24,832 bases of DNA from Apostichopus leukothele (GCA_010014835.2 JAAAKB020000021.1:1352910-1377741); one strand, 5' to 3'; shown: positions 9,201 to 17,803, numbered from the stretch's first letter. Notes: a model not told the origin generated them from the letters alone. Program-made: numbers and translations.

Positions 9201-11675
9201 GGATCTGGGTCCGATACTAGGGAGGAAAGAGGCGAGGACAGGGGAACATCAGGGGGTCTGTTCCTGAACATTGGTTTACAGGTAAATAGGCAAATGTGCC
9301 TGAAATTAGTCAAGTATGTTGCACAGAGTCATTTTACAACCTTGCAAAGTAGAATTTCTATTGGGGCTCACCAGCCATGCCCTAAATCAACAGAAGGTGC
9401 TTTCATATTGGTCCTATGTGGTTCCAGAATACTTGACAAGCAGTGGTTGTTTGTAAATAGTGGGAAAGAGATCTTTTGAAACATATATTCGAATTATCCA
9501 GTCAAAATCACTTCCATTGCGACCGGTATGAGAGCACCCTCTGTAGAAATGCTGGAGAGCTCCATTTCTACACTATTCCTGACTGTAGAAGAGGAGGTCA
9601 TGGAGGTATTTGAAGATGGCGTGTTCATACTACAGGATATGATGACTCATTCCAATCCGTGCTTCATCTGAGAAAAACTGATGTCCAAATGGAAACATGT
9701 TTCTGATCCTGGTCAATATAAAAAAAATGGGTTAAATTTGAAGAGTACACAACCAAAATATTTTAAAAAGGAGAATTGAAACCCAAGACAAAACATCAAT
9801 GAAAAAATAAAACATGTTTACATGTGCTTCTAGAGCAGATATGCTCAACTCTGAAATGATATCTAACTTTGTGCGAAACTGTATTTTAATTAAGCTTGTG
9901 TTTAAGCATAGTTAGACATGAAAGGAGAAAAAGGAGAGAAACTCACATTTTTGTCTGGCCATCAGAAAATGTTTTTCAAGACAATGAAGGTAAACTCTGG
10001 TAAAGTTTAGCAGAATCATGTTATTGTCACATGGTGTGGTTCAGCAACTGTTGGCTTCATTGTTAGAGAGACTTTACTGACTATCCTCTGAGGAGATACC
10101 TGTATTGAGTATTTCTTATCTTCCTATTACAGAATGGTGTCTTGTTGAGGATGGTCTTAGATTCAGTGACCGGAGACTTATCCGATACAAGAACAAGATA
10201 CCTCGGCTCAAGACCCGTCAAGCTCTTTAGAATATTTATGCAAGGGTCAGAGGCTGTGAGTATTTAGTGAAGTTATCCTTGACAGAGATTTGGAATTTCA
10301 ATTTTATAGTATGTAGAGGGGAGGGGGGGGGGGGGGAGAGAAGGGGTTTGAAGAGAAACTTTGAAGTGGAAAGGAGATAAGGAATGTGAAGTTGGAAAAT
10401 GGAAGGGCAGTTGATGAGGGAAGGAATGGACTGTGATGGTTTCCTCATCTTAGATAGGAGATTGTTTTGTATGTGCTTTGTTCTGACTCAATGATAAAAC
10501 TATTTACTTATTTATTATCACTTATGTAAGGGGGGAGGGGTTGGTGATCTGGTAGGGAATGGGATGATCAGATTCATTCACTTTCTTTGGTCACAAAGGA
10601 ATTTCAGCTTTCCACTTGTTTTGTTGAAGTGAAAACACCATCCTCTGACATGTAGGTGGAGACATGTATCTTAGCGAATCTGATTTAAGTACTGTGTCTT
10701 TCTCAAATCTGAACTGCACTCATAACATGGAACCTTAGTTTCATCATCAGTTTCGTCCAGTCTTCTTGTTGATGTTTGCTGCCCTCTATTTCAAGTGGAT
10801 GTACCTGTTGCTGGTACTTGTCATCAAGTAGCTATGATTTCCTTCCTACCTGCAGGTGCTTGCCATGTCCAGTCGATCGTGGTTGAGTTACTGGTACCAG
10901 TCCAGGTTCCATCTGACACCACTCTCTTATGAGACGTTGGAGTACGCCTCTGGCTTTGCCTCGGAGCAGTGTCCGGAGGGCATCGTAGCCATCTCTACCA
11001 ACACACTGAGGTGAGTGGCATCACTACACAGAGACTTCTTTGGTCATGATTGGTTGATTGTCCCAGCAAATAGTCAGTGATTCATGGTGTGTATGATCTA
11101 CTGTGCAGAAGTTATAAATACTTTCGATATGGCTATTATGGCTGTGCATTTTGTTGTGTGCTGAATGAATACCACACAAAACCAACCCAGTTTGACCCCT
11201 CCATTTCTCTGCTGACTAAACATTCCACACATAAAATTAATGTGTTTTTCAGTGTTGTGATGAAAATATCTTGGGTAGGTTTTTTCATTCAAAATTAAGT
11301 ATTTATCCCATGCAAAATGCAAATATTTTTTTATTTTTTTTTACTGTTTTACTGTTCTCGATTTTACAATGTAGAACTTGACTTTTCTTGCTGATGAACT
11401 GAATTGTTAATAGATTTGAGTTTGGAGCAGTATTGTATATCATAATAGAATCAGAACAAGGATGTCTTGTTGACTTGTTGACTTACTATTTGCTTTATAG
11501 AATCTTGGCTCTGGAGAAGTTAGGAGCAGTATTCAACCAGGTCTCGACACCTTTAAAGTACAGTCCAAGGAAGTTTGCAGTCCTGCCAGACTCCAGTAAT
11601 GTAGTCGTCATAGAGACGGACCACAACGCATACACAGAAACCACCAAGGCCCAGCGGAAACAGCAGATGGCCGAA
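218..11675 (+). CDS. SF3B3: Splicing factor 3B subunit 3 (SAP130), 15 internal exons, partial at both ends
   Basis: SF3B3 is a three-propeller scaffold of the SF3b complex in the U2 snRNP, acting in the nucleus at branch-point recognition. Exons seen: 218-359, 1133-1245, 2087-2149, 2560-2738, 3616-3781, 4426-4521, 5302-5374, 6555-6706, 7517-7621, 8369-8419, 8632-8787, 9132-9281, 10133-10255, 10856-11010, 11501-11675. All introns are GT-AG and every junction keeps phase; total 1,899 nt, 633 codons with no stop. The product matches the vertebrate protein as I recall it almost throughout, for example [79 protein letters not shown] and [10 protein letters not shown] loop in exon 12 (residues [14 protein letters not shown]) is divergent. 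The piece covers about residues 160-790 of a roughly 1,217-residue protein: much of the MMS1_N-type region, without the N-terminus and without the C-terminal CPSF_A propeller. The coding part looks intact. Confidence 0.97.
360..1132. other. SF3B3 intron with diverged repeat copies
   Basis: No gene is seen. Bases about 480-665 are a diverged copy of a dispersed sequence found again at about 9490-9710; the best-matching stretch contains TGCTTCATCTGA-like and TTCTGATCC-like blocks in both. Bases about 775-838 (ACCATA.TAT.ATTATG, GAGACA, ACACAAAATGTG) match 1312-1378 in the next intron. The two minus-strand open frames here look like by-products of these repeats rather than genes. Confidence 0.55.
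1701..2012 (-). mobile_element. tRNA-derived SINE with (ATT)n tail
   Basis: Read on the minus strand, the head near 2010 carries an A-box-like GTGGTCAAGTAGTTAAGGC and a B-box-like GGTTCGAGTAC, resembling a Ser/Leu-type tRNA. Next comes GTGTCCTTGGGCAAGGCACT, a central block common in SINEs of marine animals. The 3' end reads GTAAAGGGCTTCGAGG, then AGGCGCTATAT, then a short ATT repeat at about 1701-1715. An (ATT)-type tail is typical of SINEs moved by CR1/L2-like LINEs. It sits in the intron before the exon at 2087 and leaves the acceptor intact. Exact ends and target duplications are not resolved. Confidence 0.8.
2739..3615. other. SF3B3 intron, no feature recognised
   Basis: AT-rich intron between the exons ending at 2738 and starting at 3616. 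Before the acceptor there is a CCTTTAATC-type triplication (about 3574-3607) that forms the pyrimidine tract. Nothing else is recognised. Confidence 0.6.
3855..3916. repeat. Diverged copy of the ~70-bp intronic repeat
   Basis: GGAAATGATGAAATATT, then CTGCAAAACTTTTGATGA, then AATCCTTGG follow the same order and spacing as the better copies at 5631, 6855 and 8214. It is clearly more diverged than those. It lies inside an SF3B3 intron (3782-4425) that otherwise shows nothing. Confidence 0.55.
4522..5301. other. SF3B3 intron, no feature recognised
   Basis: AT-rich intron with several T runs. No repeat family, RNA gene or extra exon is recognised. Confidence 0.6.
5631..5703. repeat. ~70-bp dispersed intronic repeat, copy 1
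   Basis: Starts CTTGGAAATGATGAAGATAT, continues TTCGGGTTTTATCTGCAA and ends GACGAATCTCCTGATCC. It is nearly identical to copies at 6855 and 8214, all in different SF3B3 introns. On the minus strand the copies stay open and would read SSSR(V/F)(L/M)QIKPEI. That creates spurious open frames such as the 186-residue one at 5429-5989. Confidence 0.85.
6855..6926. repeat. ~70-bp dispersed intronic repeat, copy 2
   Basis: CTTGGAAATGATGAAGAATT, TTTCGGGTTTTATCTGCATA, then GATGACGATTCTCCTGATCC. It has the same orientation as the copies at 5631 and 8214 and lies in the intron 6707-7516. Flanking bases differ between copies, so this is a dispersed unit and not a large duplication. Confidence 0.85.
7466..7490. 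repeat. (ATTG)n microsatellite
   Basis: Short run of ATTG/GATT units just before the acceptor of the SF3B3 exon at 7517. Confidence 0.8.
7598..7850. repeat. Tandem duplication of an exon 3' end plus donor and start of intron
   Basis: Bases from about 7598 recur 121-123 bp downstream. The exon end TCAACCAGAGACAG with donor GTATGA (7608-7627) is copied as TCAACCAGAGACAG followed by ATATTA (7731-7750). The blocks CAGGTGTTTGTGA, TTGACCATTGCTGTAA and GCTTGCT recur in order in both. A third partial unit starts near 7842. The second unit therefore carries an exon remnant whose GT donor now reads AT. Confidence 0.85.
7855..8135. repeat. Short direct repeat about 225 bp apart in the same intron
   Basis: TGACCTGTCAGCTTTTACTG then ATTCCTA and an AT-rich AAAC.CATGA block near 7861-7908 recurs as TGACCTGTCAGCTTTCACTG then ATTCCTA and CATGA at about 8091-8135. 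Weaker similarity upstream suggests that the ~120-bp tandem unit was itself expanded. Confidence 0.6.
8214..8286. repeat. ~70-bp dispersed intronic repeat, copy 3
   Basis: CTTGGAAATGATGAAGATAT, TTCGGGTTTTATCTGCAA and GACGAATCTCCTGATC match copy 1 almost base for base. It lies 83 bases before the SF3B3 exon at 8369. Confidence 0.85.
8836..8930. repeat. AT-rich low-complexity tract
   Basis: Almost only A and T, with many AAT and ATA units, directly downstream of the SF3B3 exon ending at 8787. Confidence 0.9.
9282..10132. other. SF3B3 intron with second copy of a dispersed sequence
   Basis: Bases about 9490-9710 are related to about 480-665: both hold ATGATGA.T.CTTCCA/CATTCCA-like, (G/C)TGCTTCATCTGA-like and TTCTGATCC-like blocks in the same order. 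The rest of the intron shows nothing. Confidence 0.5.
10316..10440. repeat. G-run and GA-rich tract
   Basis: GGGG, then a run of 14 G (10323-10336), then GAGA and GGGG at 10343-10346, continuing as GA-rich sequence to about 10440. The G runs could form a quadruplex on the + strand of DNA or in the intron RNA. A second weaker G-rich block lies near 10530-10560. Confidence 0.85.
11011..11500. other. SF3B3 intron, no feature recognised
   Basis: AT-rich intron between the exons at 10856-11010 and 11501-11675. No repeat family or extra exon is recognised. Confidence 0.6.
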
Positions 11676-11840
11676 GTGAGTGCCAAGTACAACTTTATAG
11701 ACGTATACTTTCTATGATGTGCAACAACTAAAAGTCTGTTGTTACTTAAAGCCTCATTACGTATTTAATCTGGATGGTTTAAAGGAGAAATAAACTCTGG
11801 GTTTTTGAAGTGTACATGCGGTAGGGGATATTTTTCTGAT

Positions 11841-11940
11841 NNNNNNNNNNNNNNNNNNNNNNNNNNNNNNNNNNNNNNNNNNNNNNNNNNNNNNNNNNNN
11901 NNNNNNNNNNNNNNNNNNNNNNNNNNNNNNNNNNNNNNNN
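11841..11940. other. Assembly gap of exactly 100 N
   Basis: One hundred N bases. A round 100 is the usual placeholder for a gap of unknown size. SF3B3 breaks off shortly before it and an unrelated gene follows, so the real distance, and even the adjacency of the two sides, is not established. Confidence 0.98.
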
Positions 11941-14052
11941 TCTCTTTGCAGTGTGTCAGGGGGTTTCTTTTAATTCTTAACCACTGCCCTCTTGATTCTT
12001 GATTTTACCAATTATATTAAATTTCATGTTTAAATACATGGTGCCACCAGACCATTGGTGAATTACAAAATCTGTTGTTTATTCTGTCTACTACATCCTC
12101 ACACATATAAAATGATTTAGATGCAAATATTGGAGCAATCGTTTACAATTTTATGTGTAATATAATCTTTCGAAATATGCATTTTCATTGGGTGAGGAGG
12201 GTGGTCAAGTTGGGGCGCCACTGATGGCTTTGCGTTCTAAAAAAAGTCATCTTTTTTTCTTGTTCAATCAGCATCAAGAACGATTGTAACTATCTGTACA
12301 AAGCAGTAGCTAGCCTAACAATGAACATGGGTCATTTGCAATATGTTTTGTTATAACTTGTCGTAAGAGGAATACCGTACCAGTGTGTTTCAAGTAGGGC
12401 CTAAGTATGGAAAGCAAAAGTTAATCTACAAACATGCTGAAATCCTGCTGCACCTATAACGCCTTTAAAAACATTTTAGCAACTTGGGACCTACATATTC
12501 TAGAGTTTTCGCTACTTAAAATCCATGAATTAGTGACACAAGGGCCCATTAGAACTGATATAATGAAGAATCAAAGAATCCTAAAGAGCGGCGGGCCAAA
12601 AAATTACCCAATCTTGACAAAAATCCCCCCTTTCACTAAAGTGAGAAAGTTTGAGATTGGCATGAATTAAAAAGAAAAAATCCACCAATTTGTTTGCCAT
12701 TAAACCTTTATACTTGTATTGTAACTGTAAACATTCAGTTTTAGTGCAATATACTGTGTGTGTCAATACTGTCATTCATGTGCAGAAAGTATAGAAACAC
12801 ATGTGCAGTGTAGGCTGTAGTGTACATACATAACACATGTTAGGATAAAAGGAACATTCTAGTTACTTCCCAAGAGAAAGCTCCATATGAAAATATATTG
12901 AATGTAAAGCTTTCAAAAGCATTGCGGCCTGTTTTGAAAAGGTTTTCTACAGTTGTCAAACAAATATCTATGGCATTTTAAGCCAACTGATATATTTTTC
13001 AAGCTTTGGACGATCAATCTTGCCTCTCGAGGGTTGAAGGGTGGTTGCTATATGGTGCATGTAAGGACCGGTTATTGCTTTTGGAATTACCGTGAAATGA
13101 CACGGGATAAAAAAAGGGAAAAATATTAGGGAAATAGGAATCATAGATGCAGGGAAATATGAATGAAGGGTGATGTGGGGAAGGGGGATGTGGGAAGGAG
13201 AGTGGACAAAAAGAGAGTAGATAGTAAGAGAAAAAAAGAGCTAGTGGAAGTGAAGAGGGTTTTTAAATAATGAAACGAAACAAACGTGGATGCATTCATT
13301 CTTTTTTTAACATTTGTACAAACTTTTTTATTGTTCATGCAGTTAACTTATATGAGTCATTTTACCTAGATTGACCTAGTTTCATCTGATAAAATTTGGT
13401 GCGCAACATGTGTTGTCCTAAATGTACAATATGTGTACCCATTCCTCAAAAGTTTGGCCCTAGATTTTGAGGGCCAGGGGCCCAGTTGGCTACTGGATTA
13501 CCAAGTATTATTCAGACCCCTGCTTAGTGTACTTAGGTATAGTATTTTAATGAAGTATTTACGTTTCAATGAAGTATACTACAATTAGAATACTATTACT
13601 TTTAGTACAGTTATACGCAAAAGAAAAAACTGCACGCTCCTCAGAATTCCAGAGGAGGAATTTTAGGAGCTCAATTTGAGCTCCTTGTCAAGTTTAATCT
13701 AGAAGAGCAGTTAATAGAGCTCCTCACATTTACAGAAATGAAGGTCTGCATTTTATGTTTATTTGTCATTTCGGTAAAACAGAATCAATCATGAAGCTTT
13801 AACTAAGGTGGTTAGGCTTCCGCATGACATACACTATTAACGGTAGGGGAACATTCGTTTGTTGTACAGTAGGCCTATGTGACAGTAATACACCATTGTT
13901 TTCAAGGACCAATAGTTCTACATACCTTGTCAGTTGTTGGCTAACCAACCCCCACACCCACATGTGCAAAGATCATGTATACTACATTTAACAGATTTAG
14001 GTTTCTTTGTCAGTGCTGAAATATATCTTCATTACCTTTTTCATTTTTACAG
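11941..14052. other. Intergenic or unrecognised sequence
   Basis: No gene is recognised. GA-rich low complexity lies at about 13140-13260. A 7-bp hairpin TGGCCCT/AGGGCCA lies near 13455-13476. At 13630-13730 the words GGAGCTC, GAGCTCC and GAGCTCCTC recur, partly as inverted repeats. If the SAM gene is part of a transposon, its 5' terminal repeats and the first half of the SAM domain should lie here or in the gap; I could find neither. Confidence 0.5.
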
Positions 14053-14162
14053 AAAACAACATTGATGATAGAGCCCTCAAGTTACTAGACAAGGAATCAA
14101 TAAAAGAGCTTATCCCTCAAATAGGCCTTCGGCTCCGATTCATGCAGCAATGGAAATCTGAA
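14053..14162 (+). CDS. SAMD3-like gene, exon with second half of SAM domain
   Basis: After the acceptor TTTTTACAG the frame reads NNIDDRALKLLDKESIKELI then PQIGLRLRFMQQWKSE, ending in phase 0 at the donor GTAAGT. This is the helix 3-5 part of a sterile alpha motif (pattern ID..ALLLL.E.DLKEL.I.LG.RLK). The first half (about 30 residues) and the start codon are not in view. SAM domains make protein-protein contacts. The partner exon downstream is probably 16978, which begins in phase 0. Confidence 0.75.
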
Positions 14163-14188
14163 GTAAGTGTTTTAGCCACACAGTCAAT

Positions 14189-15514
14189 ATGTTTAAATGT
14201 TTCAAATGCCTCCATGAAATAGATGGTTCTGTAAAACAGTTTTGCCTTCATCTGAAGTATAGACACTGCATTCATGAAGGAACTCACACAAGAATTATTT
14301 GTAGCCAGGATGGATGTCAAAGTATCTTCTTGAGATTGTCCAGTTTCAAAAGACATCTCACAAGAAAACATGCAAATATAGGCTTAGTGCGCAATCGTGA
14401 ACATGAACAGGTTGAGGGAAATAATGACGTGCAACAGGTGCATCCTGCTGGTGACGAAGAGGATGATGCGATGGAAATAGAGGGGGCAGATGAAGCAGCA
14501 ACATCCTTATCATTTGCAGACATTAGAGAGTCTATTGTGATGTTTGTAGCAAAGCTCAAGCTGAATGCATCCATTCCTGATTCATTTATTGATAATGTTA
14601 TCAAAGATGTTGCAGTGATAACAAATTCTCTAATAAATATCTTTAGCAATAAAATCCTAAATTTCAAAGAAGAAGCAACAGATATTGGCAACAAAGGACA
14701 AGATATTCTTCAGCAAATGCTACAAGACCTGCAAACAGTATTGATACCATTTGATGGTCTAATGACTGAGCACCAGAGGAAAGATTACTTCACCAAGCAT
14801 GGAGCATTTGTCACACCGGAAGAAAAATTTTTGGGTTATGCCATGGTGCCATCTGTTGATAAAGAAACTGGTCTAGCCCTCCAGTTACAGAGTAAGGAAA
14901 CATTCCAATATGTACCTTTAAAACATACCTTGAAGTTACACTTGGAACTTCCTGGGGTAATACCTACCATTTTAAAAGAGAAGGAGGCAGATGCAAATGT
15001 CCTTTCTACTTACAGAGATGGATCATTTTACAAAACTAGTTGGAGGAATGAAAAGGAACTATCTATCCCCCTGCTCCTTTATTCAGATGAATTTGAAACT
15101 GCAAATCCTTTAGGTTCACAGAAAGGTGTTCATAAAGTGACAGGGATCTACATGACTATTTTGAGCCTTCCCATGAAATACCAAGTTCATCTGGAAAATA
15201 TTCATGTGGTGGCTATTGCAAAGTCTAAAATAATGAAAAAATATGGTATTGAAAGTATTTTTAGGAATATTGTTAAAGATTTGAATGCATTGTCTCTGGA
15301 AGGATTAGTGCTTGATTGCCCAGACTTTCAAGGAAAGGTATATCCACGATTATTTCAGTTTGTTGGAGATAACCTAGCTCTAAATCCACTGCTTGGCTTT
15401 TCAGGTAGCTTCTCAGCAAACTATTATTGCAGGTTTTGTAAGTCTCATAAGACTGTCTCACAAAATACAATTGATGAAGATATTTCTCTGCTAAGGACTA
15501 AAAAAATTTTTTAG
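14189..15514 (+). CDS. Zinc-finger CACTA/EnSpm-type transposase, N-terminal part
   Basis: 441 residues from ATG at 14189 to TAG at 15512. Two C2H2-like fingers: C4, C7, H21, H26 and C38, C43, H56, H61. Then an acidic linker (88-105) and a helical region. From residue 296 the order follows CACTA transposases: LLYSDEFETANPLGS with D300; SLPMKYQVHLENIHVVAI; a FRNIVKDLNALSLEGLVL segment; FVGDN with D394; then GFSGSFSANYYCRFCK (C414, C417), which parallels the GxSxKGxxACPxC block of the plant proteins. D300 and D394 are my guess for the first two acidic catalytic positions. The frame begins 26 bases after the donor of the SAM exon, leaving no room for a promoter of its own, so it is probably expressed from the same transcript. 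The frame continues after one TAG. Confidence 0.8.
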   Translation: MFKCFKCLHEIDGSVKQFCLHLKYRHCIHEGTHTRIICSQDGCQSIFLRLSSFKRHLTRKHANIGLVRNREHEQVEGNNDVQQVHPAGDEEDDAMEIEGADEAATSLSFADIRESIVMFVAKLKLNASIPDSFIDNVIKDVAVITNSLINIFSNKILNFKEEATDIGNKGQDILQQMLQDLQTVLIPFDGLMTEHQRKDYFTKHGAFVTPEEKFLGYAMVPSVDKETGLALQLQSKETFQYVPLKHTLKLHLELPGVIPTILKEKEADANVLSTYRDGSFYKTSWRNEKELSIPLLLYSDEFETANPLGSQKGVHKVTGIYMTILSLPMKYQVHLENIHVVAIAKSKIMKKYGIESIFRNIVKDLNALSLEGLVLDCPDFQGKVYPRLFQFVGDNLALNPLLGFSGSFSANYYCRFCKSHKTVSQNTIDEDISLLRTKKIF

Positions 15515-16681
15515 GAAGATTTGCAAATAGCAAATCCATCAGAAACAGGGGTGTGGCATTGTAGTTTTCTTAATAATCTGAGTTACTATCACATCATAGA
15601 CAATATGACCGCGGATATCATGCATGATTTGTTTGAAGGTGTCATTCCTAAGGAGCTAAAACTTGTCCTTGGATCATTGATAACACAAGGCTGCTTCACA
15701 TTGGATGACATCAACAGTAGAATAGCTTCATTTGACTATGGGTTTGTAGATCAAAAGAATCGACCAGGTCCTATCTTATCGTCTGCCATTAAAAATCCAA
15801 GTGGAGCAAGTGGACAAAAGGCAGCGCAAATGATGACACTGTTTTACAACATAACGCTAATTTTAGGAGATAAAGTGCCAAAGGAAAGTAATGTTTGGGA
15901 AGTTTTGCTATTGCTACTAGATGCAGTAAAGATTATTTGTTCTCCATCTGTGACTGAATGTGGAACTTATTTCCTACAAAGTGTAATAAAAAACCACCAC
16001 AGGCTTTTTCTCTCTGAATACCCACAACAGCATCTTACCTCAAAACAGCATTTTATGGTACAGAACCCTAGGATTATCAGATCACTTGGTTCATTGTCTA
16101 AGTATTCTTCAATGCGTTTTGAAGGGAAGCATAAACCGCTGAAAAATTATGCAAGAGTATGTAACAATTTTCAGAACATAGCTCACACCTTGGCAAGAAA
16201 GCATCAGATGTGTCAAAGTTACAAATTGATGGTGAGAAGTCATCTGGAGGAGAAAGATTTTGAAGTCTATGGTCAGTCAATTGAGCCGATTACAAGTCTT
16301 CACTTGAGTGAAGGGGAAATTCAGCATCTGGACTTAGAGGGTGCAGATAAAGTTGCAGTCAGCAGCCATGTTATAGTATATGGTTACCAGTTCCGACCAG
16401 GTTCTATGGTAGTTTTGCCAGACACTGAGGACGATTACCCTAAATTTGCTCAAATTGAAGTTGTGATCGTGGCAAATGGACATCTGTTTTTTGTTGTTCA
16501 ACCATGGGAGACTATTGTGTTTGAAAGACACTACCATGCCTTTGCTGTTAGACCATCTGCAACATTAAGGGTTGTTGTGGAGCCACATAACTTGCTGGAT
16601 TTCCGGCCACTGAATGTTGCACAGTCCCACTCTGCTGAAGAAGGTGTATTTTACATATCTACAAGAAATCATCTCCTTTAA
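15515..16681 (+). CDS. Zinc-finger CACTA/EnSpm-type transposase, C-terminal part, same frame after one TAG
   Basis: This continues the frame of 14189-15514 without a shift; there is no ATG at the boundary, so it is not a separate gene. It starts EDLQIANPSETGVWHCSFLN, then MTADIMHDLFEGVIPKELKL, the family's DxMHDLxEG block, which corresponds to DVMHIEKN of plant CACTA transposases and holds a likely catalytic Glu. The C-terminal part (VIVYGYQFRPGSMVVLPD, FAQIEVV, PWETIVFERHYHAFAV) matches the beta-rich tail of these animal proteins. It ends with TAA at 16679. Full length would be about 830 codons, normal for the family. The single TAG may be a true lesion, a polymorphism or an error beside the A7T6 run. 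Confidence 0.75.
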   Translation, partial: EDLQIANPSETGVWHCSFLNNLSYYHIIDNMTADIMHDLFEGVIPKELKLVLGSLITQGCFTLDDINSRIASFDYGFVDQKNRPGPILSSAIKNPSGASGQKAAQMMTLFYNITLILGDKVPKESNVWEVLLLLLDAVKIICSPSVTECGTYFLQSVIKNHHRLFLSEYPQQHLTSKQHFMVQNPRIIRSLGSLSKYSSMRFEGKHKPLKNYARVCNNFQNIAHTLARKHQMCQSYKLMVRSHLEEKDFEVYGQSIEPITSLHLSEGEIQHLDLEGADKVAVSSHVIVYGYQFRPGSMVVLPDTEDDYPKFAQIEVVIVANGHLFFVVQPWETIVFERHYHAFAVRPSATLRVVVEPHNLLDFRPLNVAQSHSAEEGVFYISTRNHLL

Positions 16682-16942
16682 GTTACAGAAGGTACAGTCA
16701 TCCCATCTTTCTTAGTATACTTCAGTATGGTTATTCCAGGATTTTCATTTTAGTCATACATGAGTAATTTCAATTTGGCGAGAACTTGAGCCATCTTCTT
16801 TTACAGTGAGCTACGGTATCTCCACAAGGACTCTGTTGTTATTTGGAGTGAATACTACAAAATAGAATTTGAACATTGGTCAGCCTGAGATTGTTATGCT
16901 ATAAAGATAATATTGAGAAACAATGGATTGTTTGCAGGTTGC

Positions 16943-16948
16943 AATAAA
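16943..16948 (+). terminator. AATAAA poly(A) signal for the nested transposase
   Basis: AATAAA lies about 260 bases after the transposase stop and 30 bases before the acceptor of the next SAM-gene exon (16978). Use of this signal would give a transposase mRNA; splicing over it would give the SAM mRNA. Confidence 0.5.
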
Positions 16949-16977
16949 TGTTTTTCTGTTGTTGTGCTTTTTTACAG

Positions 16978-17153
16978 TTTGGAGGAGAATCATCAAGATC
17001 TACATGTAGATTTCCACCTGGACCTGTATATTGTCCAGCATCTGACTCTGAGGACAGTACTAGTACAGATATTATTTTATCATCTGATCACCTGTTGCTA
17101 CTAAGGCGAGTCCTAGTATCCCTATGCTGAAGCGAGAGAATTGTTTCTCATTT
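16978..17153 (+). CDS. SAMD3-like gene, linker exon (end uncertain)
   Basis: A good acceptor (GTGCTTTTTTACAG) is followed by FGGESSRSTCRFPPGPVYCP, then ASDSEDSTSTDIILSSDHLL: a Ser/Asp-rich linker as expected after a SAM domain. The frame meets TGA near 17126. A second frame reads SPSIPMLKRENCFSF up to a good donor (TTTGTAAGT at 17154), also in the style of the family's linker. The change of frame is near 17105. Either the exon stops at 17105 with a GC donor (AAG/GCGAGT), or one base was gained or lost there. Neither choice gives a clean phase to the next exon at 17453. Confidence 0.5.
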
Positions 17154-17452
17154 GTAAGTACACTGTAATTAAATTTCAATTACAATGTCTTGCCTTTAAT
17201 TAAAACACATGTACTTTTACCAAGGTCAACATTTACTTTTCATTGCTACAATTTATGTTTATTTACCTCAAGAGGTAGGTCTTGCAAACGGTTCAACAAG
17301 TGAAATACGAGAAAGGGAGCACTTGTGCATGCTCAAACGCTAATGTTCAAAAGCATTTTAATTACATAACTAGCTTTATTTTGGCCAGTCATAAGCGGTG
17401 CAAACAGGTTTGTACTTCCAAACTGCTGGTATAAAACATCCCTGGTTTACAG

Positions 17453-17529
17453 ACATGAGAGTATCAGATATATACAGAAGATTGAATTTGGATCAGTTAC
17501 CTTTACAAGTCTTGCAGAAATTTTTTCAG
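17453..17529 (+). CDS. SAMD3-like gene, short exon
   Basis: Lies between acceptor GGTTTACAG and donor GTAAAT. In the frame fixed by the next exon it reads MRVSDIYRRLNLDQLPLQVL then QKFFQ, ending in phase 0. It needs one base from the previous exon, which the visible linker exon does not supply cleanly. A later acceptor (exon from 17460) would join to a GC donor at 17105 in frame. The exact 5' edge is therefore open. Confidence 0.55.
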
Positions 17530-17803
17530 GTAAATCATATTGTAATGAACTAGACATAGTCAAAGTATCATCTGAGCAGTTAAACTGAAATGAAAAGGAG
17601 ATAAATCTGGTATTTTGTCTCAAACATGACAGCACACAATGCAAATGGAAATGTTGACTATCTGAAACATGCATTAAAGGGAGTGATTATTTCATTTTCA
17701 GTGAATTAGTAGCACATTACTGTACCACAAGGACAAAATGTTGGTAATTCCTATTGCTGCTTTATTTATAGCTCAACCTTTTTCTTCTGTTGATTGATTG
17801 CAG

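Noticed and set aside
12434-12670. 78-residue open frame on +
   Set aside because: No family resemblance, AT-rich, no splice or start context; probably chance.
14317-14694. 125-residue minus-strand frame
   Set aside because: Antisense shadow of the transposase coding sequence.
14007-16681. A single SAM-zinc-finger-transposase fusion protein
   Set aside because: The SAM frame ends at a good donor or, unspliced, at a stop near 14220; the transposase frame differs from it and has its own stop upstream at 14159.
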